Shown piece by piece: positions 25,963 through 35,100 of a DNA stretch of 64,000 nt (positions are counted from its first letter, which is position 1; every line of letters begins with the position of its first letter). The notes under the pieces were generated by a model. That model did no database searches and was not told where the DNA came from. It was given only the letters and a program-made list of their open reading frames with translations. The translations under genes were made by a program, and so were the position numbers. The stretch lies in NCBI GenBank assembly GCA_019186985.1, contig JABARQ010000015.1, positions 93,196 to 157,195 of the forward strand, in the 5' to 3' direction. This DNA comes from Prosthecobacter sp. Lineage in GTDB: Bacteria; Verrucomicrobiota; Verrucomicrobiia; Verrucomicrobiales; Verrucomicrobiaceae.

Positions 25963-26466
25963 TTGAAACAACTGCTGCTCCTCGCCTGCCTCCTCGCCGC
26001 GTCGCATCCAGCCTCCGCCGTGGACGCACGGCCAGCTCCCGCCGCTCCGCCCTCCCCCGGCACCGTCATCAGCGGCGTGAAGACCACCGCCTACACCCAC
26101 TCCGAGTCCGACCACATCGGCTATGGAGCGCGCACGGCCGCAGGCACCCAGCTCCGCACAGGACAGGTCCGCAGCGCTGCGGCGGACTGGTCAGTGTTCC
26201 CGCTCGGCACGGTGTTCAGGATCAACGGCGACTCCACGGTCTATGTCGTTGACGACTACGGCTCCGCCCTCGTCGGCACGCGCACGATCGATCTTTACAA
26301 GCCGACCCGGGACGCGATGAACCGCTGGGGCAGGCGCACCGTTTCGATTGAGATCCTGAAATGGGGCTCCTGGTCGAAAAGCCTCGCCGTCCTCAAGCCG
26401 CGCGCCACGAAGGCCAGGCATGTGCGCGAGATGATCACGCGGCTGGCCCTGCGCGCGGCCGCCTGA
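25963..26466 (+). CDS. Secreted 3D-domain protein (MltA-like catalytic fold)
   Basis: 167 residues. The only usable start is a TTG at 25963, because an in-frame stop lies 9 bases upstream and no ATG precedes the signal peptide (KQLLLLACLLAASHPASA). After a Pro/Ala-rich linker the 3D domain (~45-130) shows its three aspartates in SAAADWSVFPLGTVF, YVVDDYGSALVG and RTIDLYKP. 3D domains share the fold of the lytic transglycosylase MltA, and small secreted versions are associated with cell-wall functions. A basic, Ala-rich tail ends the protein. It is convergent with pyruvate kinase. Confidence 0.82.
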   Translation: MKQLLLLACLLAASHPASAVDARPAPAAPPSPGTVISGVKTTAYTHSESDHIGYGARTAAGTQLRTGQVRSAAADWSVFPLGTVFRINGDSTVYVVDDYGSALVGTRTIDLYKPTRDAMNRWGRRTVSIEILKWGSWSKSLAVLKPRATKARHVREMITRLALRAAA

Positions 26467-26502
26467 CGGCCGCGGCGCCACGCAGCAAGGCTGCCAACCG
26501 GC

Positions 26503-27921
26503 TCAGGCCTCCCTCAGCAGGATCGCATCCACGTTCACGCCGTCGTACAATGCGTCGCTCAGGATCACCAGGGGATCCCCGGTCCTGATGAGCGAATGGC
26601 GGTGCAGAAGGTCGACCGCATCGCGGATGGCCTTCTCCGGATTTCCCTCCTCAAACGGCAGCACATAGGGCTGAACGCCGCGCGCCGTCACCAGGGCCCG
26701 GCTCACATGCAGCTTGGGCGTGAACGCGAAGATCGGCGCAAACTCCGGCCTCTGGTGAGCCAGCAGGTGCGCCATCACCCCGCGCAGCGTGAACACCAGC
26801 AGCTTTGAACCAGGGATGCTGTTCGCCAGCAGGATCGCCGCCTTGACCGTCTTGTGCTTGTTCGTCTTCAGCGGCGCATCGCTGGCAAAGCGGCCGGAGG
26901 GATACTTCTGCTCGATGCGCCGGATGACGCTGTCGAGCACGCCGACGCACCTGTCCGGATAGCGCCCGACGCTGGTCTCGCCGCTGAGCATCACGCAGTC
27001 CACCTGCTCGATCACCGCGTTGAAGATGTCCGTCACCTCGGCACGGGTCGGCACCGGATTTTCAATCATGCTCTCCAGCATCTGGGTGGCCACGATGACC
27101 TTGCGCCCGTGAAAGGAGCAGCGCTCCACGATCTGGCGCTGGATCAGCGGCAGGTCCTCGATGGGACACTCGCTGCCCAGGTCTCCACGCGCAATCATGA
27201 TGCCTCCGCTGGCCTCGACAAGCGTGTCGATGTTCTTCAGCGCCTGCTGGTTCTCGATCTTGGCGATGACCCTGGCCTTGCTGCCCTTCTGCTCCAGCAG
27301 CAGGTTCAGGTGCTGGATGTGGCCGGGCTCACGCGCGAAGCTCAGCGCAAAATAGTCCACCCCAAGCTCCACGCCCAGGTCGAGGTCGGCATAGTCCTTC
27401 TTGGTCAGCGGGGGCAGCCGCACGTCCACGCCGGGCAGGTTGATGTGACGCCGGCTCTTCATCTCCCCCTGGGTCAGCACCGTACCGATGACATGCTTCT
27501 GGGTGACGGTGTGCGTCTTCACCTGAATCATGCCTCCGTCGATGAAGATCACGTCCCCCGGCTTGAGGTCCTTGCCCAGCTCCGGGTAGTTCACCGTGCA
27601 GGAATAGGCCGTCGTCGGCGGGAAGTCAGGCGTGCAGCGGAACTCCACCTCGTCCCCCACCTTGAGCTGCCAGGGCTGCTCCACATCCCCTGTCCGGATG
27701 CTCGGACCGGTCAGGTCCATCAATACGGCGATCTCCCGCCCAGCTCCAGCAGCCGCCTCCCTCACCCGGCCATAAACCATGCGCACCCAGTCGTGCGAGG
27801 CATGGCTCATGTTCAGCCGGAAAATGTCAGCCCCCTTGGCAATCAGGCTGGTGATGACCTCGGCGCTTTCCGTCGACGGGCCGAGGGTGCAGAGAATCTT
27901 GGTTTTGCGCATGGAGGGCAT
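26503..27921 (-). CDS. pyk: Pyruvate kinase
   Basis: 472 residues from the ATG at 27921 (MPSMRKTKILCTLGPSTES); the frame extends upstream without homology. Motifs include the N-terminal KTKILCTLGPS, MDLTGPSIRTG, IAKIENQQAL, the substrate/metal site IMIARGDLGSECP, VIVATQMLESMIENPVPTRAEVTDIFNAV and a C-terminal alpha/beta domain. It catalyses the final, ATP-forming step of glycolysis. It is divergent from ftsQ across 211 bases. A second ATG at 27912 is possible. Confidence 0.95.
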   Translation of the reverse strand: MPSMRKTKILCTLGPSTESAEVITSLIAKGADIFRLNMSHASHDWVRMVYGRVREAAAGAGREIAVLMDLTGPSIRTGDVEQPWQLKVGDEVEFRCTPDFPPTTAYSCTVNYPELGKDLKPGDVIFIDGGMIQVKTHTVTQKHVIGTVLTQGEMKSRRHINLPGVDVRLPPLTKKDYADLDLGVELGVDYFALSFAREPGHIQHLNLLLEQKGSKARVIAKIENQQALKNIDTLVEASGGIMIARGDLGSECPIEDLPLIQRQIVERCSFHGRKVIVATQMLESMIENPVPTRAEVTDIFNAVIEQVDCVMLSGETSVGRYPDRCVGVLDSVIRRIEQKYPSGRFASDAPLKTNKHKTVKAAILLANSIPGSKLLVFTLRGVMAHLLAHQRPEFAPIFAFTPKLHVSRALVTARGVQPYVLPFEEGNPEKAIRDAVDLLHRHSLIRTGDPLVILSDALYDGVNVDAILLREA

Positions 27922-28065
27922 GGATGGGGGGCGGCCTTCAGGATTCAAGCAGCAAACCTGCCATGCATGAGGTGCATCTGAACTGTACCAGACCATAAAG
28001 TCCTTGTTCGGCTTAAATCCTCAAAACAGACTTATTTTTCCAGAAAAAGCATGGCATTCTGGAAC

Positions 28066-28094
28066 GACTTTGTTTATTAAGATAGGTTTAATAT
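28066..28094 (+). promoter_or_regulatory. Possible promoter for ftsQ (weak)
   Basis: Within the AT-rich pyk/ftsQ spacer a TAATAT hexamer at 28089-28094 could be a -10 box, 39 bases before the ftsQ ATG. The hexamer 17 bases upstream (GACTTT at 28066-28071) is a poor -35. This is the best candidate seen for the start of the ftsQAZ transcript, but the support is only sequence composition. Confidence 0.25.
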
Positions 28095-28132
28095 ACACCG
28101 GTTGCCGTCGCCTCGTCTGCCCTGCGCCCGCC

Positions 28133-29170
28133 ATGCCTGCACGTTCGTCCAAGTCACCTTCTTCTTCCAAGGCCGTGCCCGTGCCCAAGGCACCCTCGTC
28201 CTCGGTGGTGAAGGCGTCTGGAAAGCCGGCCAAACCTGCCGCTGTAAAGGTGGAGGTCGACCTGAAGGTGGACTCCCCCAAAATCCGTGAGATGGAGCGC
28301 GCCGCCCTGAAGCGCCGCGGCTTCACCTGGGCCCTGACGATCATCATCATCATCTGCCTGGGCGCCCTGCTGAAGATCACGGTGCGTGAAGCCTTCCTGA
28401 AAAACCCGCGCTTTGCCATCCGCCAGGTCATCGTCCGCACTTCGGGCACGCTTTCCGCCGAACGCATCATCCGCGCCAGCGCTCTCACCCATGGCATGAA
28501 CCTGCTCACCGTGAACCTGCGGGACATCCAGGCGCGGATCGTCACCCTGCCCCAGGTCAGCAAGGTGAAAAAGATCGGACGCGACTACGAAGGGCGCCTG
28601 ACCCTGGAGGTCGACCAGCGCCAGCCGGTGGCCTGGCTCGAATGCGCCCGCCTCGGCATGAAGGCGCACAAGCCGGAAACGGGTCACTTCATCGACGCTG
28701 AAGGCGTCGTCTTCCCCTGCGAGCTCATCACGGATGCCTTTGCCGCCCTGCCCGTCATCCGCCACGAATCCCTGCTTCATGTCCAGCCGGGTTCCCCCCT
28801 CACCGACCTCCAGACCCAGTCCGCACTCTCGCTGCTGAAGCTCTTGAACGAACGTCACGAAAAGCAGCAGTCCCCGCAGCCTCTCGAACTGGCCGTTCAG
28901 AACGCCTGGTCCGTCACCGCCTCCCTCGACGACGGCTCAAGGATCACCTTTGGCATCGATGACCTGGACGAGCAGCTCGCACGCCTGGACAGGATCTGGA
29001 TCGAATCACGGCACCGCTCCTGGAAGATCGACACGCTCAACCTCCTTGTGCGCAAAAACATGCCCGTCACCTTCAGCTCCCCGCCCGACCTGACGGGCCT
29101 CACAGACATCGAGACCGCCTCCCTTGGGAGCCACCCGCAACCCGGCGCATCCCACCTCACCCACCGTTGA
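28133..29170 (+). CDS. ftsQ: Cell division protein FtsQ/DivIB
   Basis: 345 residues from the ATG at 28133. A basic, Ser/Pro/Ala/Lys-rich cytoplasmic tail (~1-55) precedes one membrane helix (FTWALTIIIIICLGALLKI). The POTRA domain follows (FAIRQVIVRTSGTLSAERIIRASAL ... NLLTVNLRDIQARIVTLPQVSKVKKI, then VDQRQPVAWLE) and a FtsQ-type beta domain with FIDAEGVVFPCE. FtsQ links early and late divisome proteins in the periplasm. It is followed by ftsA after 6 bases. Membership is supported by motif order and the ftsA-ftsZ context; the long N-terminal tail is longer than in enterobacteria. Confidence 0.9.
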   Translation: MPARSSKSPSSSKAVPVPKAPSSSVVKASGKPAKPAAVKVEVDLKVDSPKIREMERAALKRRGFTWALTIIIIICLGALLKITVREAFLKNPRFAIRQVIVRTSGTLSAERIIRASALTHGMNLLTVNLRDIQARIVTLPQVSKVKKIGRDYEGRLTLEVDQRQPVAWLECARLGMKAHKPETGHFIDAEGVVFPCELITDAFAALPVIRHESLLHVQPGSPLTDLQTQSALSLLKLLNERHEKQQSPQPLELAVQNAWSVTASLDDGSRITFGIDDLDEQLARLDRIWIESRHRSWKIDTLNLLVRKNMPVTFSSPPDLTGLTDIETASLGSHPQPGASHLTHR

Positions 29171-29176
29171 CGCACC

Positions 29177-30391
29177 ATGGCTAAAAGCACCATCTACGCA
29201 GGACTCGAGATCGGCACGAGCAAGATCTGTGTCGTCGTCGGCGAGGCCAAGCGTGACGGCACCATCAAGATCCTCGGTGTCGGCACCGCCCCGTCACGCG
29301 GCGTTCGCAAGGGCGAGATCGTCGACTTCCAGAAAGTTCAGACCGTCCTCAATGACGCCCTCGTCCGCGCCGAGGAACCCAGCGAGGTGATGATCCGCAC
29401 CGTCTTCCTCGGGGTCACCGGCGGACACATCCGAAGCCTCAACAGCCGCGGCGCCTGGCGGCTTCCAGAAGACCAGTCCGAGATCACCGAGGACGATGTC
29501 GAGGAGGCCAAGGAGATCGCCCGCAACGTCGAAATCCCCCAGGACCACGTCTTCCTGCACAGCATCACCCGCCAGTACATCGTCGACGGCCAGGAGGGCG
29601 TGCGCCAGCCCATCGGCCGCGAAGGACGGGTGCTGGAGGCCGACTACCACATCATCCACGGAATGCGCGGACGCATTCAGAACGCCGTGAAATGCGTCCG
29701 TGAAGTGCCTCTCGAGGTCGAGGACGTCGTCTTCACCGCCATCGCCGCCGCCCAGGTGGTCCTCAGCCGCGAGGCCAAGGCCCAGGGCGCCCTGATGATC
29801 GACATCGGCGGCGGCACCGCCGACTACGTCCTTTACGAGGACGGCATGATCGCCGCCTCCGGCTGCGTCCCCCTCGGCGGCGACCACATCACCCAGGACA
29901 TCGCCATGGCCGTGCAGATCCCCGACCGCCGCGCCGAGGAGCTCAAGGTCACCGAAGGCTCCTGCATCTACGAGGACGTCGACCCCGAGGACATGGTCCG
30001 TGTCGAGGACGACAACGGCTTCATGATCGCCGAGGTCGAGCGCAGCTTTCTCAACGAGGTCATCCACCTGCGCGTGCGCGAGATCCTCGAACAGGTGAAG
30101 GCGCGCTGCGAGGACCACATCGGCCACCTCGCCGCCGGAGTCTATCTCACGGGCGGCACCAGCCTCATGAAAGGGATTGACGTGGTGGCCCAGGATGTGT
30201 TTGAAAGGAAGGTGACCCGTGCAGGCTCGGCCCCCGTCAGTGGCGTCACCGCCACCTTCGAAAAGCCGCAGTTCTCCGCACCGGTCGGCCTGATTCGATA
30301 TGCGCAGATTCTTGACCAGGAAAAGCCCTTCATGTCACCGCTCCGCAGGCTCGGGCGCAAGATGGCCGACCTCCTCTCGATCGTTCCCTGA
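29177..30391 (+). CDS. ftsA: Cell division protein FtsA
   Basis: 404 residues. Actin-fold ATPase: phosphate-1 motif GLEIGTSKICVVVGE, the 1C region with VFLGVTGGHIRSLNSRG, phosphate-2 LMIDIGGGTADYVLYEDG and adenosine motif VYLTGGTSLMKGID. The C terminus (LRRLGRKMADLLSIV) is a plausible amphipathic membrane-targeting helix. FtsA anchors FtsZ filaments to the inner membrane. It lies between ftsQ and ftsZ and is probably cotranscribed with them. Confidence 0.95.
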   Translation: MAKSTIYAGLEIGTSKICVVVGEAKRDGTIKILGVGTAPSRGVRKGEIVDFQKVQTVLNDALVRAEEPSEVMIRTVFLGVTGGHIRSLNSRGAWRLPEDQSEITEDDVEEAKEIARNVEIPQDHVFLHSITRQYIVDGQEGVRQPIGREGRVLEADYHIIHGMRGRIQNAVKCVREVPLEVEDVVFTAIAAAQVVLSREAKAQGALMIDIGGGTADYVLYEDGMIAASGCVPLGGDHITQDIAMAVQIPDRRAEELKVTEGSCIYEDVDPEDMVRVEDDNGFMIAEVERSFLNEVIHLRVREILEQVKARCEDHIGHLAAGVYLTGGTSLMKGIDVVAQDVFERKVTRAGSAPVSGVTATFEKPQFSAPVGLIRYAQILDQEKPFMSPLRRLGRKMADLLSIVP

Positions 30392-30455
30392 TCCGGACGT
30401 TTCCCCCACCCTTTTTTGTTAACGAGATCCCTCCACCCTCAACACCCGCACCGCC

Positions 30456-32168
30456 ATGGTCGAATATGATCGCAACGCCCTCAAGGAAACCGTCGAGCCC
30501 GGCACGCTGAAAACCTGCATCGTCGGCGTCGGCGGCGCCGGCGGCAACGTCCTCGACCGCATCACGCTCGACCGCACCGTCGATGCCAAGCTCGTGGCCG
30601 TGCACACGGACATCCGCGTCCTCAGCCACTCCATGTCCCCCAACAAGGTGCAGCTCGGCATCGAGCTCATGCGCGGCGTCGGAGCCGGCGGCGACCCCGA
30701 GCTCGGCCGCGAGGCGGCCATGTTCTCCCGCGAGCAGATCCGCGAGGCGGTCACCGGCCACGACATCGTCTTCATCTGCACCGGCCTCGGAGGCGGCACC
30801 GGCAGCGGCGCTGCCCCCGTCATCGCCGAGATCGCCAAAAGCACCGGCGCCCTCGTCTTCCTCACCGCCACCATGCCCTTCTCCTTCGAAGGCAGGCGCC
30901 GCGTGAAGCAGGCCGAGGAGTCCCTCGACCACCTCCAGAAGCGCGCCGACGCCCTCATCCTCTTTGAAAACAACCGCATGGGCGAGCTCACCCTGCCCAA
31001 GGACGGCATCCAGAAGGCCTTCAGCCAGGCCGACCAGCTCATCGCCCAGTCCCTGCGCGCCGTCTCCACCATCCTCACCACCCCGGGCCTGGTGAAGCTC
31101 GGCCTGGACGACCTCACCGCCGCCCTCAACACCTCCAACGGCCGCTGCCTCTTCGGCTTCGGCGAGGCCCGAGGTCAGAACCGCGGCACCGAGGCCGTGA
31201 AGCGCGCCCTCAAGTCCCCGCTCATCGACCAGGGCCGCCTCCTGCATCAGACGAAGACCCTCCTCGTCCACATCGCCGGCGGCGAGTCCCTCACCCTCCT
31301 CGAGGTGGACGCCATCATGAAGCAGCTCGGCAAGAACGTCCCCGACCAGACGCACATCTTGTTCGGCGTCGCCGTCGATCCCAAGCTCGGCGACAGCGTC
31401 TGCGTCACCCTGCTCAGCTCCCTCGGCCTCGCCCAGCTCAACACCCTCGCCGCTGCGGCCCCGCCCGCCGAGATGCTGCCCGTCCGCGAACGTGAAATGC
31501 CGAAGGTCATGGACGCCATGACCCCGGCCCAGGCCGCTCCCCAGCCGCCGCCCGCCCCAAAACCGGCCAGGGCGCCCAAGGTTGAGGCCGTCAAACCGGC
31601 GCCTGCTCCGGTGGCGGAGTCCATGGACCTGTTCTTCAGCAATGAAGAAGCCCCCGCCCCTGCGGAGCCGGTTCCGGCCGCGCCGCCCGAACCCGAAGCC
31701 GCCCTTCCCGAAGCCGATGAATCCATTCACGCCTTTGTTCAGGAGGTCGTGGACGAACCCGCTGCCGAACAGGAGGAACCCGCCCCCTTCGAAGACGAGG
31801 TCATCATCGAGCAGGAAGTCGTGGCCGCCCACATTCCCGAACCGGAACCCGAACCCCAGCCCGAAAAGCCCCGGCGTCCCAGGATCGAGGACTACATCAC
31901 CGACACGCCGCCAGCTCCGCGCCCGGTTTCCACATCGCTGGCGGAAGTCGTTGGTCGTAACAAGCCGGCAGCCCCTGCCGCAGACGCCCCCTACATGCCC
32001 GCCGGCAGCCGCTCCAAGATCACCGAGGAGGAGGAGCAGATCGCCTTCCAGTTCCGCAGCGAAGAGGATCGCGGACGTTTCCGTGAAACAGAGCCCGTCC
32101 TCGCCGATGGCGGCGAGGATCTCGACGTCCCGACCTGGATGCGCCTGAAGAGAAAGCTGCGCCGCTGA
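30456..32168 (+). CDS. ftsZ: Cell division protein FtsZ, diverged T7 loop and long linker
   Basis: 570 residues. GTP-binding motifs are present: VGVGGAGGNVLD, the tubulin signature GLGGGTGSGAAP and TMPFSFEGRRR. The T7 loop that completes the GTPase site of the neighbouring subunit reads PGLVKLGLDDL (210-220): positions equivalent to E. coli N207 and D209 are K214 and G216, while the D212 equivalent (D219) is kept. The nucleotide loop VNTDAQ is VHTDIR here. After the core (~1-335) comes a ~210-residue Pro/Glu/Ala-rich linker, then a conserved C-terminal peptide DLDVPTWMRLKRK (555-567) for FtsA/membrane binding. The alignment is by eye; FtsZ identity is secure from context. Confidence 0.93.
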   Translation: MVEYDRNALKETVEPGTLKTCIVGVGGAGGNVLDRITLDRTVDAKLVAVHTDIRVLSHSMSPNKVQLGIELMRGVGAGGDPELGREAAMFSREQIREAVTGHDIVFICTGLGGGTGSGAAPVIAEIAKSTGALVFLTATMPFSFEGRRRVKQAEESLDHLQKRADALILFENNRMGELTLPKDGIQKAFSQADQLIAQSLRAVSTILTTPGLVKLGLDDLTAALNTSNGRCLFGFGEARGQNRGTEAVKRALKSPLIDQGRLLHQTKTLLVHIAGGESLTLLEVDAIMKQLGKNVPDQTHILFGVAVDPKLGDSVCVTLLSSLGLAQLNTLAAAAPPAEMLPVREREMPKVMDAMTPAQAAPQPPPAPKPARAPKVEAVKPAPAPVAESMDLFFSNEEAPAPAEPVPAAPPEPEAALPEADESIHAFVQEVVDEPAAEQEEPAPFEDEVIIEQEVVAAHIPEPEPEPQPEKPRRPRIEDYITDTPPAPRPVSTSLAEVVGRNKPAAPAADAPYMPAGSRSKITEEEEQIAFQFRSEEDRGRFRETEPVLADGGEDLDVPTWMRLKRKLRR

Positions 32169-32180
32169 TCTCCGGCGCGT

Positions 32181-35100
32181 TCAACGCTTCTCCAGCCTGA
32201 CGTAGTCGAGCCCAACCATGTTTGACGGCAGGGCGTCCGGGTTGGGCGGCGCCAGCGTGAACGTCAGCCGGTGCTCCCCGGCGGACAGCTCATGGCTGCC
32301 CCACTCCTTCTCGCCGGTGTGGATGACCTTCGGCGTGTTGAACCCGTCAAAGGACGATGCCACGGGCCTGCCATCCAATGTGATGCTGACCACGCCGTAA
32401 TCACGCGCCATGGTGAGCGCACCGTAAAGCGTGTATTTGCCTGCTGCTTTGACTGGAATGGCCAGCGTGAGCTTCTGATCAGGCTTGCCGCCCGCCCACC
32501 AGAGCTGCGCACCGCCGCTCCAGTCGCTGCCAAAGCCGCCCATGCCCTGCTTCTTGACGCTGCCACCGGTGATCTCGAGCACCTTGAGCGTTTCCCCCTC
32601 AAGCGCGCCTTCCACGGTTTTCGCAGGACCTTTCGCCCCGCCGCCCGTGGAGCCGCTTTGCAGATACTTCACAAGGTCGATCACACTCTCGGGCGGCAGG
32701 GCGTCAAACAGCCCCTCGGGCATGGTGCTGAGCTTCGACACCTCGCGCTTGGCGATGTCCGCCTGCGGCAGCGTGAACTCCACGCCGCCCATCATCGCAA
32801 TCTTCACCGCAGCGGGGTTTTCCTCCTTGATGACGCCGCTCATCACACGCCCGTCCTTCATGGTGAAGAGGTTGAGCTGGTAGGCCTTGCCGATCACGGC
32901 GTTCGGATCGAGCACGTTTTCAAGCAGGTAGTTCAAGTCGGCACGATTGCTGCCGGTGATGTCGGGACCGACGTTCTGGCCTTCGCCAAAGAGCCTGTGG
33001 CAGGCGCCGCAGGTGGCCATGAACAGCATCTTGCCCTTCGCGAGATCACCCTTGGCCAGGGCGGCGGGCGTGAGCAGATCGCGATACTTCTTTGTTCGTT
33101 CAGCCAGACCGGCCTTCGGCGCGTTCACATCACCCCAGGCGGATTTGATCAGCGCATTGATCTCCGCGTCGTCGAAGGCGGTGAGCTGCCGAACCAAAAA
33201 CGGCGAAAGTGCGGTCGCGGGCACATCCTTGGCCTCCACGGCCTTCAGCAGCGCTTTCGCGCCTTCCTGGGTCGAGGCGAGCGTGTTCACCGCATCCGGC
33301 AGTTCGTTGGCGGAGAGCTTCGGCAGCGCCGCACCAAGGATGCGCGGCGTTTCCGCATCCTTGAGCGAGGCCAGCGCCTGAATCGCCTTTCGACGCAACG
33401 AGGCCGGCGCCTCACCGCTGACGATCTGGAGCAGCGTCTTGGCCGTGGCGGCATCCTTGGCCTGGAGCAGCACATTCAGCGCATTTTCGCGTTCGCTGGT
33501 TCGAGCACTCGCGGAGGCGAGAAGGTCGCGATAGGTCGCGAGTGCGGTTTCGATGCCCATCGAGGCTTCGAGTTCGAGCAAAGTGTCTGCGGCTTTAGCC
33601 GCATCTGGATGGGGTTTGGCTAAAGCCGCAGCCACTTTCTGACGCATCTCCGCCCAGCCATCCGGCTTCGTGACCTGATGGCCGTTGCGCGCGGCCTGAA
33701 CCACCGCATTCAGCAAATCAATCTTCAACCCGGCATCCGGCGTCTCTGCGGCCAGCTTCAGCAGGCTCGTGCGCCCCGCGTCATCCGACGACAGCCGGCG
33801 ATAGATGAATCCGGTGACCTTCGGCATCTTAGACACCTTCGCGAGCTGCATCCCCGCCGCCGGGTCCGCCGCCACCACCGGCTCGATGCCATACCAGATG
33901 AGCAACGGGATCATCGGATCGTCCTTGTCCTCGCCATGCTTGAGAAGGGCGGTGGCAAGGTCTTTGCGTTGGTCGATGGGAAGACGCTGGAGCGCGGAGG
34001 CGAGTTCGCGGCGGACGATGGGGGAGGAATGCCGCTGCGCGGCTTCACTCAAGACACGGAGATCGGTATCTGCGAAATCACCGTCCGAAGCAGCAAGACG
34101 GACTGTTTGAGCAACCAATCTCTCATCGTGTTTACCATCAAAAGAAGAAGATTGCAGATAGGACGATCTCGTCTGGCTCGCAGCAAGCCACATATAACGA
34201 ATTGCTCCGGCCGATGAGATGGGCTGCAACATTTCCGGGACATAAGTCACTGCCGATTTGCGGTTGATGCTTTTCTCCATCAGCACCCGCCTCGCCATCC
34301 GCGATTCCCACTCGTTCTCGGTCTGCACGGCGAGTTTCGCGAGTGCTTCATCGCTTTCCTTCGCGAAATCACCCTTCCACGGTTTCCAGCCATCGTAGCT
34401 GATGCGGTAGAGCCGCCCATTGCTGCGATCCCAGTGCTCCACGGCTCCGCTGCCGCGGTGGCAGATCTGCTGGTCGCTCCAGTCGCTGACGTACAAGGCG
34501 CCGTCCGGACCAACCTTTTGTGTGACCGGGATGAAGTGCATGTCGTTCGCACGCAGGAAGTCGGCGGCGTGCCTGCCGATGTAGGTGCTGGCGTGCGGGT
34601 CGGTGTAGTTTGCGACGAGGCGGTGGCCGTGCAGGTTGCCGAAGAGGAGCTGGTTGCGGTACGTCGGCGGGAAGAGGCTGCTTTGATAAATAGCGAGCCC
34701 GCAGTGCGCGTGACCGCCGCCGAGCGCGTTGGTGTCGTTGTTCATCACGCCTGCGCCGGTCGTTTTGTCGAAGGTGACATCAGGGCGCGGATTGCCCGCG
34801 TAATGCGCGTGGTCGGCAATGGTCTTGATGTCCTCGTAGGTGTAGGCGTTGAAGTGCTGCCCGGCCTGCCGGTGGTATCGTCCGCCCGGCACGATGTGAT
34901 ACAGATGCGGAATCACGCATGCGGTGACGAACCACTCGCCATGCTGGTCGTAATCAAGCCCCCAGGGGTTGCTGGTGCCATGAGCGAAGACCTCGAACTC
35001 ATGCCTGACCGGATGATAGCGCCAGATACCAGCATTGATGGGCTCGCGTTTCTCATCCGGCGTGCCCGGCCTGCCGACGCGGCTGTGGGTGAACACGCCG

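Noticed and set aside
26454-26474. CGCGGCC/GGCCGCG dyad at the end of the 3D-domain gene as a terminator
   Set aside because: No T-run follows on either strand and the region is uniformly GC-rich.
30330-31832. 500-codon antisense Gly/Glu-rich open frame
   Set aside because: Antisense to ftsZ; its composition mirrors the codons of ftsZ.
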